IMG/VR virus record: IMGVR_UViG_3300032213_001070
Coordinates: 1 to 64,000 of that record
DNA length: 64,000 nt
DNA from: a virus
Reading direction: 5' to 3' (one strand)
The first letter of the stretch is position 1. Every line of letters starts with the position of its first letter. A program made the position numbers and the translations under genes. The notes under the pieces were generated by a model. That model ran no database searches. It had not been told where the DNA came from and worked only from the letters and a program-made list of their open reading frames with translations. Positions 44,501 to 53,600 of this stretch are shown piece after piece.

Positions 44501-47500
44501 TATGCTAAAGCTTTAGCTAAAGAACTTGGCAGAGATGACCTAGATAAATTTGTTTCTAATGGTAAGTTAAACACTGGAGTAATTGCGGATGCTGAAAGAA
44601 AATCTGTATATCTAGATGAAATGCTTGGAGCATGGGAGGAAAAATACCGTAAGGATTTAACTCCTATAATCAAAAATAAAACAGAATTAGAAAAAGCAAT
44701 TAGTAAAAAGCTAGCTAAAGATGCTAAGGCTTATAAAGAAATGAAAGAGTCTGATGGTGCTGCATTTGTTACATTTGATGCATACCGTATTCTTAAGATT
44801 CAAGGTAACAGCTGGGCTCCTGCACAAGAGGAGTTATACCAAAAGATTATTGCTGGTGAAGAAGTAGACCCTTTAAAAGTAAAAGAGTTCTTCTCTATAT
44901 ATAAATTACACTACTATGGGGCAATTGCAAATTCTCCCATAGCAGCAACAGCAATGCATAAGTTTGCGGTAGCTCCTATAATACCTAGCTTAGCAACTAA
45001 AGGAACACAGCTCTATAATTTACATGTTAAAATGTTAGAAAACAATTTACAGTATGTAACATTTGGTTCTGGTTCTAAAGTATCTACTCTTACTACTACT
45101 GGTAGCTTTGATAACATATTTGCTGATGCCAATCAAAAAGCGGTATCAATGGATGCTCCTATTAAAACTAATCAAATACACATTGAGTATCTTAAAGATG
45201 TGACTAAAGTAGCTACTAAACTTAAGAAAGAAATTAGCTACCCAACACAAAAAAGGGTATTGTTGTTAGATGGTTTATTTAATGTAGGTGAAGCAATCAA
45301 TAAAACAAGTGGAGAAATAGCTTCTAATTATAAAGCAGCAGTAGATAACTACACTGAAGTATTAACTCTTGACTTATTAAATAAAATAGGTTATGAGTTT
45401 GATAAAAATACAGGAAGCTATGTTGGTAAACTTGATAAGTTTATTGAACTTATTAGAGATGAATTAGGAGCCAAAGAAGTTCCTGATCATTTAATTAAAC
45501 TACTAGACACAACATTAGCAGGTAATCTGACAATGGATTTTTCTATTCACCCAGAGGCTGATACACTGGAAAAGGTTATTGTTAACCGTATTCAGAAGAG
45601 TGTGATTACTCAGAAGACTAAAGGTGAATCAATGGTTCAGGCACCATCTACATTCTATAATGGAGTATGGGATACTGCATTTGAAAGAGATGAAGCTATC
45701 AAAAAGAATGATGAGTTAATTAAAAAATTCTTAGGTTCAAATGTTTTACCTTTCTATAGAACAGGGTTTGATGAAAAGGGTAACAGAATAGCTACTCAAG
45801 CTATGAAGGTTGCTATTCCATTCAATGGTGACTTTTTAAATTTATTAAATTTAAAGCACCCGGATGGAGAACCAATTGGAAACAGAGACCGCCTAAATGA
45901 TTTAATTAAGAATGATGCTTGGTTAAATGAAAACAAAGACTTAATTACTATTGCTGGTCCAAGGATCCCGACTGATGCTGCCAACACAATGGAATTTGCT
46001 GAAGTATGGCACTTTATTGACCCTGCTCAAGGTAATACAGTAATTGTACCAACAGAGATAGTTGCAAAAGCTGGATCTGACTTTGACGTTGATAAGATAT
46101 ATTTCATGATGCCTAATATCAATTCAAAAGGAGAATTAGTAAAGGCACCTGCTGAAAGTATGGAAGATCTTAAAGCTTTGGTAGATAAATCTAATAAAGC
46201 AAGTAAGAAAGAAAGAAAAGAAAAAGGATTGATGAATCCTCAAGCTTTAATAGATCAGTATAAGAAAGCAGCTCAAAATAAACTTATTGAAAGTACAAAG
46301 GCAATCCTTTCATTACCAGACAATTATGCTAGCTTAACTAAACCAAATAATACATACTTGGTAGAAGATGAGGTAGAGTTCTATGACACATATGCTAGAG
46401 GTTATAACAATAAGTTAAATGCCCATCAAGAAGGTGTAAGAATGAATGGTAAAGATGAAGTTATGAGCCCATCAAGAATATTTGATGAGGACTATAACTT
46501 AAGTGTCCATGAGTCTAACTTATCGGGAAGCTTACCATTAGGTATAATGGCTAAGAAAAATAAAGTACATAGTTTGTTTAAGAGTATAGGTGCTCTTATG
46601 CCTAAGTCATACAGAGCTACTGTATGGAATGATGAAACAAAAAGATATGATGAGTTAGAGGCAGAGTATGATGTTGTTATCAATATGAAGCATAACAAAA
46701 CTAGAAATGCTAAAGGACAAGAAGTAGTTTCTCTATCTAATGAAAACAATGTAGATGGTGAAAAAATTGGTGATATATTCTCACATGGTCTTCAGGGATT
46801 ACTTGACCGAGCTAAGAATCCTTTTCCATTTAAATTGCAGATTGTAAAAGAAGCATTATCTACTATCAACCATCTTATTGAAGCTGGTGTAAGTGTACCA
46901 GAAACATTTGCATTTGTTAATAACCCATGGATTGTTAAGTATATTGAATACCAAATGCGTTTTGGTGGTTCAACATCTAAGTTCATGTCTATACCAATTC
47001 TTAAACATCAGGTTAAGGCTGCAGCAATGAAGCAAACTATTGATGATATGATTTCAGCCGGTGGTACTAGTATGAAAAAGTTTATAAGTGAGCTAGTTAA
47101 TATTGCAAATCAAAAAAGATTAGCTGACACAGTTACAATGCTAAAAAAACAAGAGAAGTCAAAGAAATATAATTACATGCTAGAAGGTATTGATGTACCA
47201 TTTACAGCAACTGTAGAAGATATGGTTTTCAAAAAAGGCTTCCAGTTAAATAAGATTGCGCTTTTAAAAGAAGTTGATCCTACTAAAGGGTTTGATAAAC
47301 AGAAGGTAGTATTCAGTAAATCAAAAAGTATAACAAACAATGATAACTTTTACTATGCTGCACAGGCTGCATGGCAAAAAACTTTTGGAAATACTTATGC
47401 TAATGAATCAGAATTAAAATCTCTTGTAAGAGGTGGATTGTCTCCAACACCACAGAACCTAGCTATCTTGTTACATATGTTGCAATTAGAAAAGCAATTC

Positions 47501-49720
47501 AAAGGAATGGATGAGCTAGAAATGGCATTTAGTCCGGATACTGGATTACTTGATACTACATTACAAGTTAAAAAAAGAGATCAAGCTTTGAAATTATTCT
47601 CAGAAGGTTCTAAGATTGATAAAGATTTCTTAAATAGATTAAGATATGATTCCATTCTATCATCATTCTACAAGAGTGATATGATAATGGATTTAGTAAC
47701 ACCATTATTCTCATTAAGATTGAATGACCAAATATCAAACTTTATTGAGAAGAAGATTAATCTAAACAAAGATATCATAGCTCAAAAGTATGGCCCAGGA
47801 ATTAAAGGTCAAGAGAGATTTATTAACATGTACAATAATGCAGTAGTAAATTACATCTTCCAAAACACTATGTCTAATTATCCTGATGAGTCTGGACAAC
47901 CAGTTCTTATTCCAGATACAATACATACCTTTCCTGTTACTCAAGTAGAAAAAGGTCCTGCGGTTATATTAAATGAAAAAGGCTTTAGAGTAAATTTTAA
48001 AAAAGCTCAGGAAGATTATAAAAACAAAATCTTCTTAACTACTAACAATACAGATGAGAGCTATGCTAAAACTGGTCAGGATGCATTTACTCCACGGGAG
48101 AATCCTTTCCCAACATTCTCAAGCTACTTAAAGTTCATTACAGAAAAAGAATATTTAAGCAGTATATACCCTGATCAGACTGATGTCTTTTTAACTCAGA
48201 CAGCACTTATGAATAACTTTAACCGTGCTTTTATTATGGGTACAACAAAGTATTCATATACTAATATGGTTATGGATATCATTAGTGAGTTTGAAGATCA
48301 AAACATAAAAGAAAACTATCCGGTATTAGCTCAGCTAGCACCAGCTAAGTTTGTTAAAGATGTAAATGTTATTGAGTTAAATGATAAGGCAACAGCCAAA
48401 GGAGTTATTGCAGAAGATTATTATAAGAATCTAAAACAATTAGCGGATCCAACAGTAAGAAAAGTTACCTATACAGATAAGACTAAACAAAAACAAGATA
48501 ACCAAAGAATAACTGATGTATTCAAGGACTTCTCACTGCTTATGTTTTATCAACATGGTACAGGATATTCTAGATTAGGTTTTGGAAAAGTATTAGATCC
48601 AGAATCTTTTGTAAAAAAAATGCAGTATGCTTCTAATGCTTTCTTGAATAACAATCTATCAGAAGAAACATTTGAAAGAATCTATAACAGATTCATTACT
48701 AAGTCACAGTTTAAAGATTATACTATTGACCCAAGTAATCCAGATGCTTTTGAATCTTCAGAAGATATACTAAGTGAATTCTCTGAAGAAGACTTGATAG
48801 AAATGGGATTACTACAACCAGGACAAAAACCTACTCAACCATCTACTAGTATTAAACCTTCTGATTTTACTAATCATTCTGGTGGTGCATATGGAGGGGA
48901 TACTTTCTGGGATATTATTGGTAGAGAATTTGGAGTTACTAATCATAAACACTATAAAGATGCGGGTAATCCTAATTTATCTCAAAAATTAAGAAATGCA
49001 GGTGTTAAAGCTACAATTCTTACTAAAGAACAGATGGATACTGCAAGAATTGAGGTGGAAAAATTACTTGGAGAAAAATATCCTGATACTTTACAAGGAA
49101 ACTTACAAGTAAGAAATTATTATCAAGTAGCTAATGCAGATGCTGTATTTGCTGTTGCTGAAATAGATTCTGGTACAAAGCCTGGAGTTTTTGGTGGAAC
49201 AAATACTGCTGTTCAATTAGGTATAAAACTAGGTAAACCTGTATATGTATTTGATTTAGATACCAAGAAATGGTATACACAAGATACAGAGTATCTTGAA
49301 ACTGGTTATGATAAAACTAAACATGAATGGAATTACAATGGTTGGATAGAAATACCTACACCTACTCTTACTAAAAACTTTGCTGGTGTAGGATCAAGAG
49401 ATATTGAATCTTATAATGTACAAAAGGATGGTAAATGGGTGCCAAGAGATAAATACAAAGGTAAAGAAACTGAAGAAGCTGCTAAACAAGCTATTAGAGA
49501 TGTATATACTAATACATTTGCAACTCCTACCACTCAACCTACAGCTATTCAGACTGCTGCAGCAACACCGTTAGATAAAATAAATGAATTTTATAACAGT
49601 CTTACTCAGGAACAAAAAGATAAATTAGGTAACTTAGATGACTTGATTGCTGAGTATAATGATGTTCCGTTTGACTATCCGGTAGAAGATTATATTGAAA
49701 GTATTAAATGTAAGTTATAA
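38507..49720 (+). CDS. Giant virion protein: zincin motif, crAss-like virion RNA polymerase core and SLOG-like C-terminal domain, 3,737 aa
   Basis: Three parts can be seen. HEAFH at residues 868-872, within DIYHEAFHAFTQLYL, is a HEXXH zinc site, and Glu in LLAEDFRTYM about 45 residues on is a candidate third ligand. RIQKSVITQKTKGESMVQAP (about 2360) and AGSDFDVDKIYFMMP, with D2525, D2527 and D2529, match the DxDxD metal loop of the two-barrel RNA polymerases carried in crAss-like virions. Residues about 3453-3635 have SGGAYGGDTFWDIIG, NYYQVANADAVFAVAE, GKPVYVFD and FAGVGSRDI, a Rossmann-like SLOG-type nucleotide-binding domain. The chain starts MITCP and ends ESIKCKL. As an ejected polymerase it would transcribe the first phage genes. 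The zincin may process virion proteins. The role of the SLOG part is unknown. Confidence 0.75.
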   Translation: MITCPITRQPLEDFYKYVYRAINDKLKDNKTFDVNQFMEDLFKKSSEKSDPETAAKWLQSTPRVINLIVTKSFSDKIPLVKGLDGIYGLMTDFSKPDGEGLKNVLAKYVKKQDVKDLKPVIAHQLSLEFSTEEDEPEGEDIPKNSPSVTARLKSTIPFSGTLPSFTPVDPKQKSDTYIEKLDKPRAQILTNLTRLANAFNSTDPFSDFVYQNKKIRIKAVNLYAFSQQNFNDLDPTTQEEIRLSGVMVAIGNAQANVTQADKRVLLVVTDDSGQNLYFDEEGNITNKGNGKLLYQFMRDVRNTAKGYVVTDIYGNEEQLMPISEYVAKNYNSEIDGDLNTFTEKVKDQREKELKRLFELREKALGSEVMLEFEGLTEGVSSEVTATRLPLSDFLKIPGSTKANLKTIRTLKKAEGKFFKGYAVINLNGTEFQVRRSSMPDSVADQIAAVMFDPNIPFETKKDFYSQFIPEDSDTKLAYTMRKHEIIPDMEKKSFRIKLYDQVGEKEGFMTKPTHDFKISEASLKKASEESLANGRKLLSDIFKTGRSNGKATYMSYKSDLLNSEDYLVYDTQTKQIDVANYINFLSGLDGYVMLVDGDPGFYNKTLLFNEPTELSKDLKEQPEEEEDWFDQQIREAREFAEKQKALENASKTPVEIEFDFIIDRALSPEYKAQLEQQGVKAKSNNYYYAASLIQSINTDRRYSREVAEQLRDMLSGYIGALSDAQIKTINSAINAAFPQLSTPVQNAVDIIQKTIEPEMPDPTTGIIEPGSNLTQDEQDTLDEFGLFRAGYIADEIGAKDLKNVLNWWNKTKIGKELQKHIKLEHAYNLANSDVFAKFVVSGATLTNPDIKAQIQINPNKGTLVDIYHEAFHAFTQLYLTRQEKYNLYDEVKNYTDANGKEPYKNFSYKDIDELLAEDFRTYMKTNYIKKGSPVRNRLFRKILNFIRALFGKKPINPTEVVTETMNVPAVRELFENLNYSSNKKSFVRKYQANISNVDWFELDRGISKLNRPTDTALSTQDSQLISDSMDMIISDIVDDYYKARLKTGKVTKSGTIGLLLDPEKRHGTYKIIEKRLQKKLDEFKTKLHSQPGIAPFSEIKNLEDIQENAVAVLKSAKGEDKYVFLKSQIDGFDNLNPEIKKGTRIKGESWRGIKIVGDFYSHKSIKKDKTPVSILVVSSLEDARQQFENYVAGGAKEYTDFEEKDVPDYMLSAEQELLLDNVRILQAALDNYGDPEWELKGIPPTGTIAFHLQNSDFELSKTKYELDKSLLNEENEEEDDQEKDQSRDSETPFGGEASNKKSLLQLASKEVIYILKSLSKVNREGEVSYNRLGFKERADFRKVWNIVTKTIGGLRDRVDAYDKLMEEAKNFSEIAQLIETKLPDPKAISSIFEQGVSNSFWQTFAKPSVKYWQFTVFPQYESVTNELTGESENIITSYESEVTQSSIEVDSTVRKFEALFKSSLANDYIEKNSANQSQLKLANLVKGFEDKSNPGQLDKNRSFEFAAALGIKLDDLPVIRKSLETKSDYYGLPYIYDIAKDFLAIQSAEKKIGQQEEFLNKFISNPIGTLRGEIPKGVLKTFKKEVTEKNILKRLAELQSQYGYDSANPGVLLPDGNRVFENVNHSEVTVTVDALNRVTKLSDLWESDEFGYMDHLKPGKSFFTLRSKVFGALFDMSKNTSEENLFDKKSNRSLELIQTAGTQIADVEGVNTSDLDKAGKFMQEFHTFLLNGVAEFIRHAEKKSAFGIRQVGGKQKVIVNGITNGVDQSLYIDMNKFIKPGETQLSPGEIVAVGGYFLDYIAVEFDRIRYFKQNPNVLETIKGYNREIKDEQGNVIARAGELFTVFDNILRDKTKKDLYKLTSDPALDLPTYVRNNQELFLKIQTDITDYFNEKLESLTKEYVDNLNFMDEKLYEKAGILEKDRKGGLATEPLVKAYLYNSWIHKFEMFNIFNGDASQFNHDKQEVQKRAPGSTSDGDAFLNDKYMHKFINSVLNNKTYAKALAKELGRDDLDKFVSNGKLNTGVIADAERKSVYLDEMLGAWEEKYRKDLTPIIKNKTELEKAISKKLAKDAKAYKEMKESDGAAFVTFDAYRILKIQGNSWAPAQEELYQKIIAGEEVDPLKVKEFFSIYKLHYYGAIANSPIAATAMHKFAVAPIIPSLATKGTQLYNLHVKMLENNLQYVTFGSGSKVSTLTTTGSFDNIFADANQKAVSMDAPIKTNQIHIEYLKDVTKVATKLKKEISYPTQKRVLLLDGLFNVGEAINKTSGEIASNYKAAVDNYTEVLTLDLLNKIGYEFDKNTGSYVGKLDKFIELIRDELGAKEVPDHLIKLLDTTLAGNLTMDFSIHPEADTLEKVIVNRIQKSVITQKTKGESMVQAPSTFYNGVWDTAFERDEAIKKNDELIKKFLGSNVLPFYRTGFDEKGNRIATQAMKVAIPFNGDFLNLLNLKHPDGEPIGNRDRLNDLIKNDAWLNENKDLITIAGPRIPTDAANTMEFAEVWHFIDPAQGNTVIVPTEIVAKAGSDFDVDKIYFMMPNINSKGELVKAPAESMEDLKALVDKSNKASKKERKEKGLMNPQALIDQYKKAAQNKLIESTKAILSLPDNYASLTKPNNTYLVEDEVEFYDTYARGYNNKLNAHQEGVRMNGKDEVMSPSRIFDEDYNLSVHESNLSGSLPLGIMAKKNKVHSLFKSIGALMPKSYRATVWNDETKRYDELEAEYDVVINMKHNKTRNAKGQEVVSLSNENNVDGEKIGDIFSHGLQGLLDRAKNPFPFKLQIVKEALSTINHLIEAGVSVPETFAFVNNPWIVKYIEYQMRFGGSTSKFMSIPILKHQVKAAAMKQTIDDMISAGGTSMKKFISELVNIANQKRLADTVTMLKKQEKSKKYNYMLEGIDVPFTATVEDMVFKKGFQLNKIALLKEVDPTKGFDKQKVVFSKSKSITNNDNFYYAAQAAWQKTFGNTYANESELKSLVRGGLSPTPQNLAILLHMLQLEKQFKGMDELEMAFSPDTGLLDTTLQVKKRDQALKLFSEGSKIDKDFLNRLRYDSILSSFYKSDMIMDLVTPLFSLRLNDQISNFIEKKINLNKDIIAQKYGPGIKGQERFINMYNNAVVNYIFQNTMSNYPDESGQPVLIPDTIHTFPVTQVEKGPAVILNEKGFRVNFKKAQEDYKNKIFLTTNNTDESYAKTGQDAFTPRENPFPTFSSYLKFITEKEYLSSIYPDQTDVFLTQTALMNNFNRAFIMGTTKYSYTNMVMDIISEFEDQNIKENYPVLAQLAPAKFVKDVNVIELNDKATAKGVIAEDYYKNLKQLADPTVRKVTYTDKTKQKQDNQRITDVFKDFSLLMFYQHGTGYSRLGFGKVLDPESFVKKMQYASNAFLNNNLSEETFERIYNRFITKSQFKDYTIDPSNPDAFESSEDILSEFSEEDLIEMGLLQPGQKPTQPSTSIKPSDFTNHSGGAYGGDTFWDIIGREFGVTNHKHYKDAGNPNLSQKLRNAGVKATILTKEQMDTARIEVEKLLGEKYPDTLQGNLQVRNYYQVANADAVFAVAEIDSGTKPGVFGGTNTAVQLGIKLGKPVYVFDLDTKKWYTQDTEYLETGYDKTKHEWNYNGWIEIPTPTLTKNFAGVGSRDIESYNVQKDGKWVPRDKYKGKETEEAAKQAIRDVYTNTFATPTTQPTAIQTAAATPLDKINEFYNSLTQEQKDKLGNLDDLIAEYNDVPFDYPVEDYIESIKCKL

Positions 49721-50646
49721 TGAGTTGTATTAATAAGGCAGATAAAGCATATAAAGCTCTCCAAAATGTTTATGGAGATGCACTGGCAGAAGCTTTTGTA
49801 CGGGCTCATCCTTTTAATAAAGGTAAGTCTGAAGATATAAACTTTGATATACCTAGTAAAAAGGAAGTTAAAGATTGGCTTACTGAACAAAAACAAAACA
49901 TACCAAAGAATATTAAGAGAGCCTTAGAACTTAACCCATATCTTTCTGAGACTGCACTTAAAAGCATGCTTAAAGGTGTTGTTAGTACATTTAAAGACAG
50001 AATGTTTATAACTACAGGTTGGTTGTTTTCCGGATCCAGTGCATTAGGTCAAGAGGTATTTGAAACTATCTATAAGCCTAACATGGCTGTTATGAATAAT
50101 CTAGCAGACAACTACCCGGATATCTTCAGATTAATCCCTACTAAGAATGCATATACAACTATGGTTGAAATAACACCAAGAGTTAAAGCAGAAGAAGAGG
50201 CAGAAGAAGGTGAGGTTCTAGAAGATGATGAACTTAAAACAGATGAGCCTGCAATAGTTGAAAGCATAAGAACATACAGGTCAATTGTAGATAATAACAA
50301 TGGCCGTAAACCTATAGAGTTTATGGCTGGTGACTTAAAGTGGCAGTTAAACAATAAAGGTTTATACAATCTTGTAGATAAGTTTACTAATGCTGTATAT
50401 GTTAGAAATATAAATTTAGAAACTGGTGAAATGATTCCTGAAGTATTACCAGAGACCCCGGTAGATGAAGCAAAAAGAGATAGAATCTTTAGATCAGTTA
50501 TGCAAATGATTAAAGAACAAAAACTAGATGAGTATCTTGCTGTAAAAGGTATTGACACTGCAGATATATATGAAGCTTTAAGAGATGCTGAAACTGATAA
50601 TGATTTGAATAAAGTTATAGAAACAATATTAAAAGCAGTATGTTAA
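49720..50646 (+). CDS. Virion-block protein with N-terminal Cys/KAL module, 308 aa
   Basis: The gene starts on the last base of the previous stop (TAATG). The N-terminus, MSCINKADKAYKALQNVYGD followed by ALAEAFVR, resembles the opening of the next gene (MLSCPRKNSREWQAILAETH). It looks like a short module that begins large proteins in related phages. Residues 90-130 contain VVSTFKDRMFITTGWLFSGS. A Glu-rich linker near residue 155 separates this from a C-terminal part ending ETILKAVC. I do not recognise a function. By coupling it belongs with the giant polymerase and may be a detached segment of a longer ancestral polyprotein. Confidence 0.65.
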   Translation: MSCINKADKAYKALQNVYGDALAEAFVRAHPFNKGKSEDINFDIPSKKEVKDWLTEQKQNIPKNIKRALELNPYLSETALKSMLKGVVSTFKDRMFITTGWLFSGSSALGQEVFETIYKPNMAVMNNLADNYPDIFRLIPTKNAYTTMVEITPRVKAEEEAEEGEVLEDDELKTDEPAIVESIRTYRSIVDNNNGRKPIEFMAGDLKWQLNNKGLYNLVDKFTNAVYVRNINLETGEMIPEVLPETPVDEAKRDRIFRSVMQMIKEQKLDEYLAVKGIDTADIYEALRDAETDNDLNKVIETILKAVC

Positions 50647-53600
50647 GTTGTCCTAGAAAAAATAGTAGAGAGTGGCAAGCTATTCTTGCAGAAACTCACG
50701 GTAATGAGGAAGAGGCTCAAAGACTATGGGTTGAAAGAGAGTTTGATACTAATCCTGATCTTAATGAAGTAGTTAAAGATGAGAACTATGAGGATGAAAG
50801 ACAAGGTGAACCAGGGCAGGAAGAGCTAGAACCTAATGATGATTTTTCTAGATTAATACAGAGAATCAAGATATATATCAATAGACAGATTGAGATTCTT
50901 AACAGTAAGAAAATTGCTAATAAAAAGTATAAGCAATCTAAACTTAAAAAACTTCTTACTGAGATGGAGGCATTAGAAGGTGTAGCATCTATAAATATAT
51001 TTGTAAAAGATGCTTATGATAAATCTCTACAGGTAAGAGCTAGAATGAATAAGCTACTTGCTAATAAAGGTAAGATGTCTTCTAAAGAGGTAATGATTGA
51101 GCTTACCGGATTAAATGATTTTGCAAATAGCTACTCTATATTAGATGAGATTGACTCAGCTGATATTTTAAATTACTTTACCACAGCTTCAGAACAAGAA
51201 ATGATGGGTCCAATAACTCCACAAAAAATGTTAACGGATGCTATTTCAATAAGACAAAAGGTAAAAGAAAAAGTAATTACTCAGGGTATACCTTTATTAG
51301 CAGAGTTCTTAGTAGAATACAAATCTACTTTACAAGATACTACTATTGCAGATACTGTTGCTGCTCTTGAAAAAGAAATAGAAGATATACAGAATAATGC
51401 TAAGATGCCAGATGAGAAAAAAGAAAAGCTCATCAAAGAAAAACAAGATAGGATTAAAACATTTGAGACATTTGATGTTGACCAAGCTTCTATTGAAAAG
51501 ATACTTAAAGAAGCATCAAGTGATATTGGTGTGCTTGATTTCTTAATCTCCCCTCTTATTACATCTTCTGACAGTGCATTAGCATTATTTGCTAAAGCAA
51601 TCAAGAGCCAGTTAGAATTTGCTAGACAAAAAGATATTAAAGTCAGAGACAGTTTGGTAAAAGCTTTTGAAAAATATAGAGCTGTTGCCCCGGCAAGTTC
51701 TGATAATACTGCAAAGTTTAATGAAGGTATCTATGAGGAAGTAGATATACCTATCTATGATGAAAAGGATGAGATATCCGGCTATAGAAAAGAAGTTCAG
51801 TTTGTACAGAAGTATGACATGAGTAAATTTAATAAAGCCAGAAGTGAGTTCTTTAAACAACTTGGTGCTTTACCAAAACCTGTAGGAGAAAAACCTACTA
51901 AAGAAGAGAAAGCCAAAAGCAAAGCTTGGTGGGAGGCTAGAAATAAATGGTATAAAGAAAATACTCAACCTAGACCAAAAGCAGAAAGAGATGCTATAAT
52001 TCTTCAGATGCAGACTGATAGAGACAATAAACTCATTAGTCAAGAAGATTATGAAAAATGGGAAAGAAAAAACATTAGAGAATACAAAGGTGAAGTGACT
52101 TACTTTGAAGATTTAGCTGTACCTGCAGATAAATATAAAAGTGATAAATGGAATGCCATGTATGATTCTAATGATGTTGCAAAGAATGAGAAAGGTAGAT
52201 ATCATGCTGAGTTACTTAGAATATATCAAGAAGCTCAGGATAAATTACCAGAATCACAACAACCAGGATTCAGAGTACCATCTGTATCTAAGTCTGACTT
52301 AGAAAGATTAATGCAGAACGGTATCAAAGATTTAATAAAAACTAATGTTAGTGAAGCAGTTAGACTTCAGTCATGGGATACAGAGTTTGCATTAGGAACT
52401 TTATCAGAAGAAGATGCTAAGTTCTTACCGGTATACTATAATCAACCCATAGATGCAAAAGATGTAACATTAGATTTAGCTTCTTCAGTATTGTTATTTA
52501 GTGCAATGGCAAATAAATATGAGGCACTTAACAATGTAAATGCTGAGATATCTTTAATGAAAACTATTGTTGGTGCCCGCAGTGTACCTGTTACAAATAG
52601 TAAAGGACAAGCTGTACTAGATGCTTTTGCTAACAAGCTAGGTTATGAGGAGTACATCCGGCAGAATGGAGAATCTTATTCTAAAAAACACTTGAATGCA
52701 TTTATAGATATGGTTATCTATGGTGAAATGCAAAAAGCTGAAGAAATCTTTGGTGGTTTATCACTTACTAAGATTACTAATACTGCTATGTCTTATTCAG
52801 CTATCACAACTATTGCTGCTGACTTGCTTAAAGGTGTAGCTAATAACCTACAGGGAAACATTCAAGTACTTATAGAAGCGGTAGGTGGTCAGTTCTTTAA
52901 CCGCGCCAACTTAAGAAGAGGTAAATCTTTTCTAGCAAAAAATCTACCTAGTATATTAGGAGACTTTGGTAAACCTGCACCAACAAGTTTAGTTGGAAAA
53001 CTAGTAGAGAAGTATGATCCTATGCAAGGTAACTTCAAAGATAACTATGGTAAAAAGATAAGTATGGGTGTAGCTAATAAACTTTTCCGTACAGATACAT
53101 TATTCTTTAACCAGCACTTTGGGGAATATGAGATTCAAGTATCTACTATGTTAGCTTTATTTGATAATATCAAAGTACTAGATACTCAAACTAATGAAGA
53201 GATAACTTTACTACAAGCCTATAATATCTATGGTGCTGATGAAGCACAAAGCAAAATAAAAATTGCTAAAATGGATAGCAAAGGTCAACCGGTTACAGAT
53301 GACCAAGGTAATCAGGTATATGTACCATTTGGAGAAACCCAGAGACAAGATATACAAAATAGACTACATGGATTAAACAAATACATGCATGGTGTCTATA
53401 ATGACTTTGACAAAGGCACATTACAAAAGTATTCATTAGGTAGACTAGCAATCATGTGGAGAAAGCATGTTGTTCCTGGATATAAAAGAAGATTTAAAAG
53501 AGTATCCATGGACCATGAAATTGGGACACCAACAGAAGGATACTATAGAACTTTTATTATGACAATGAGATCAGATCTTAAACAGTATAAATATAATATT

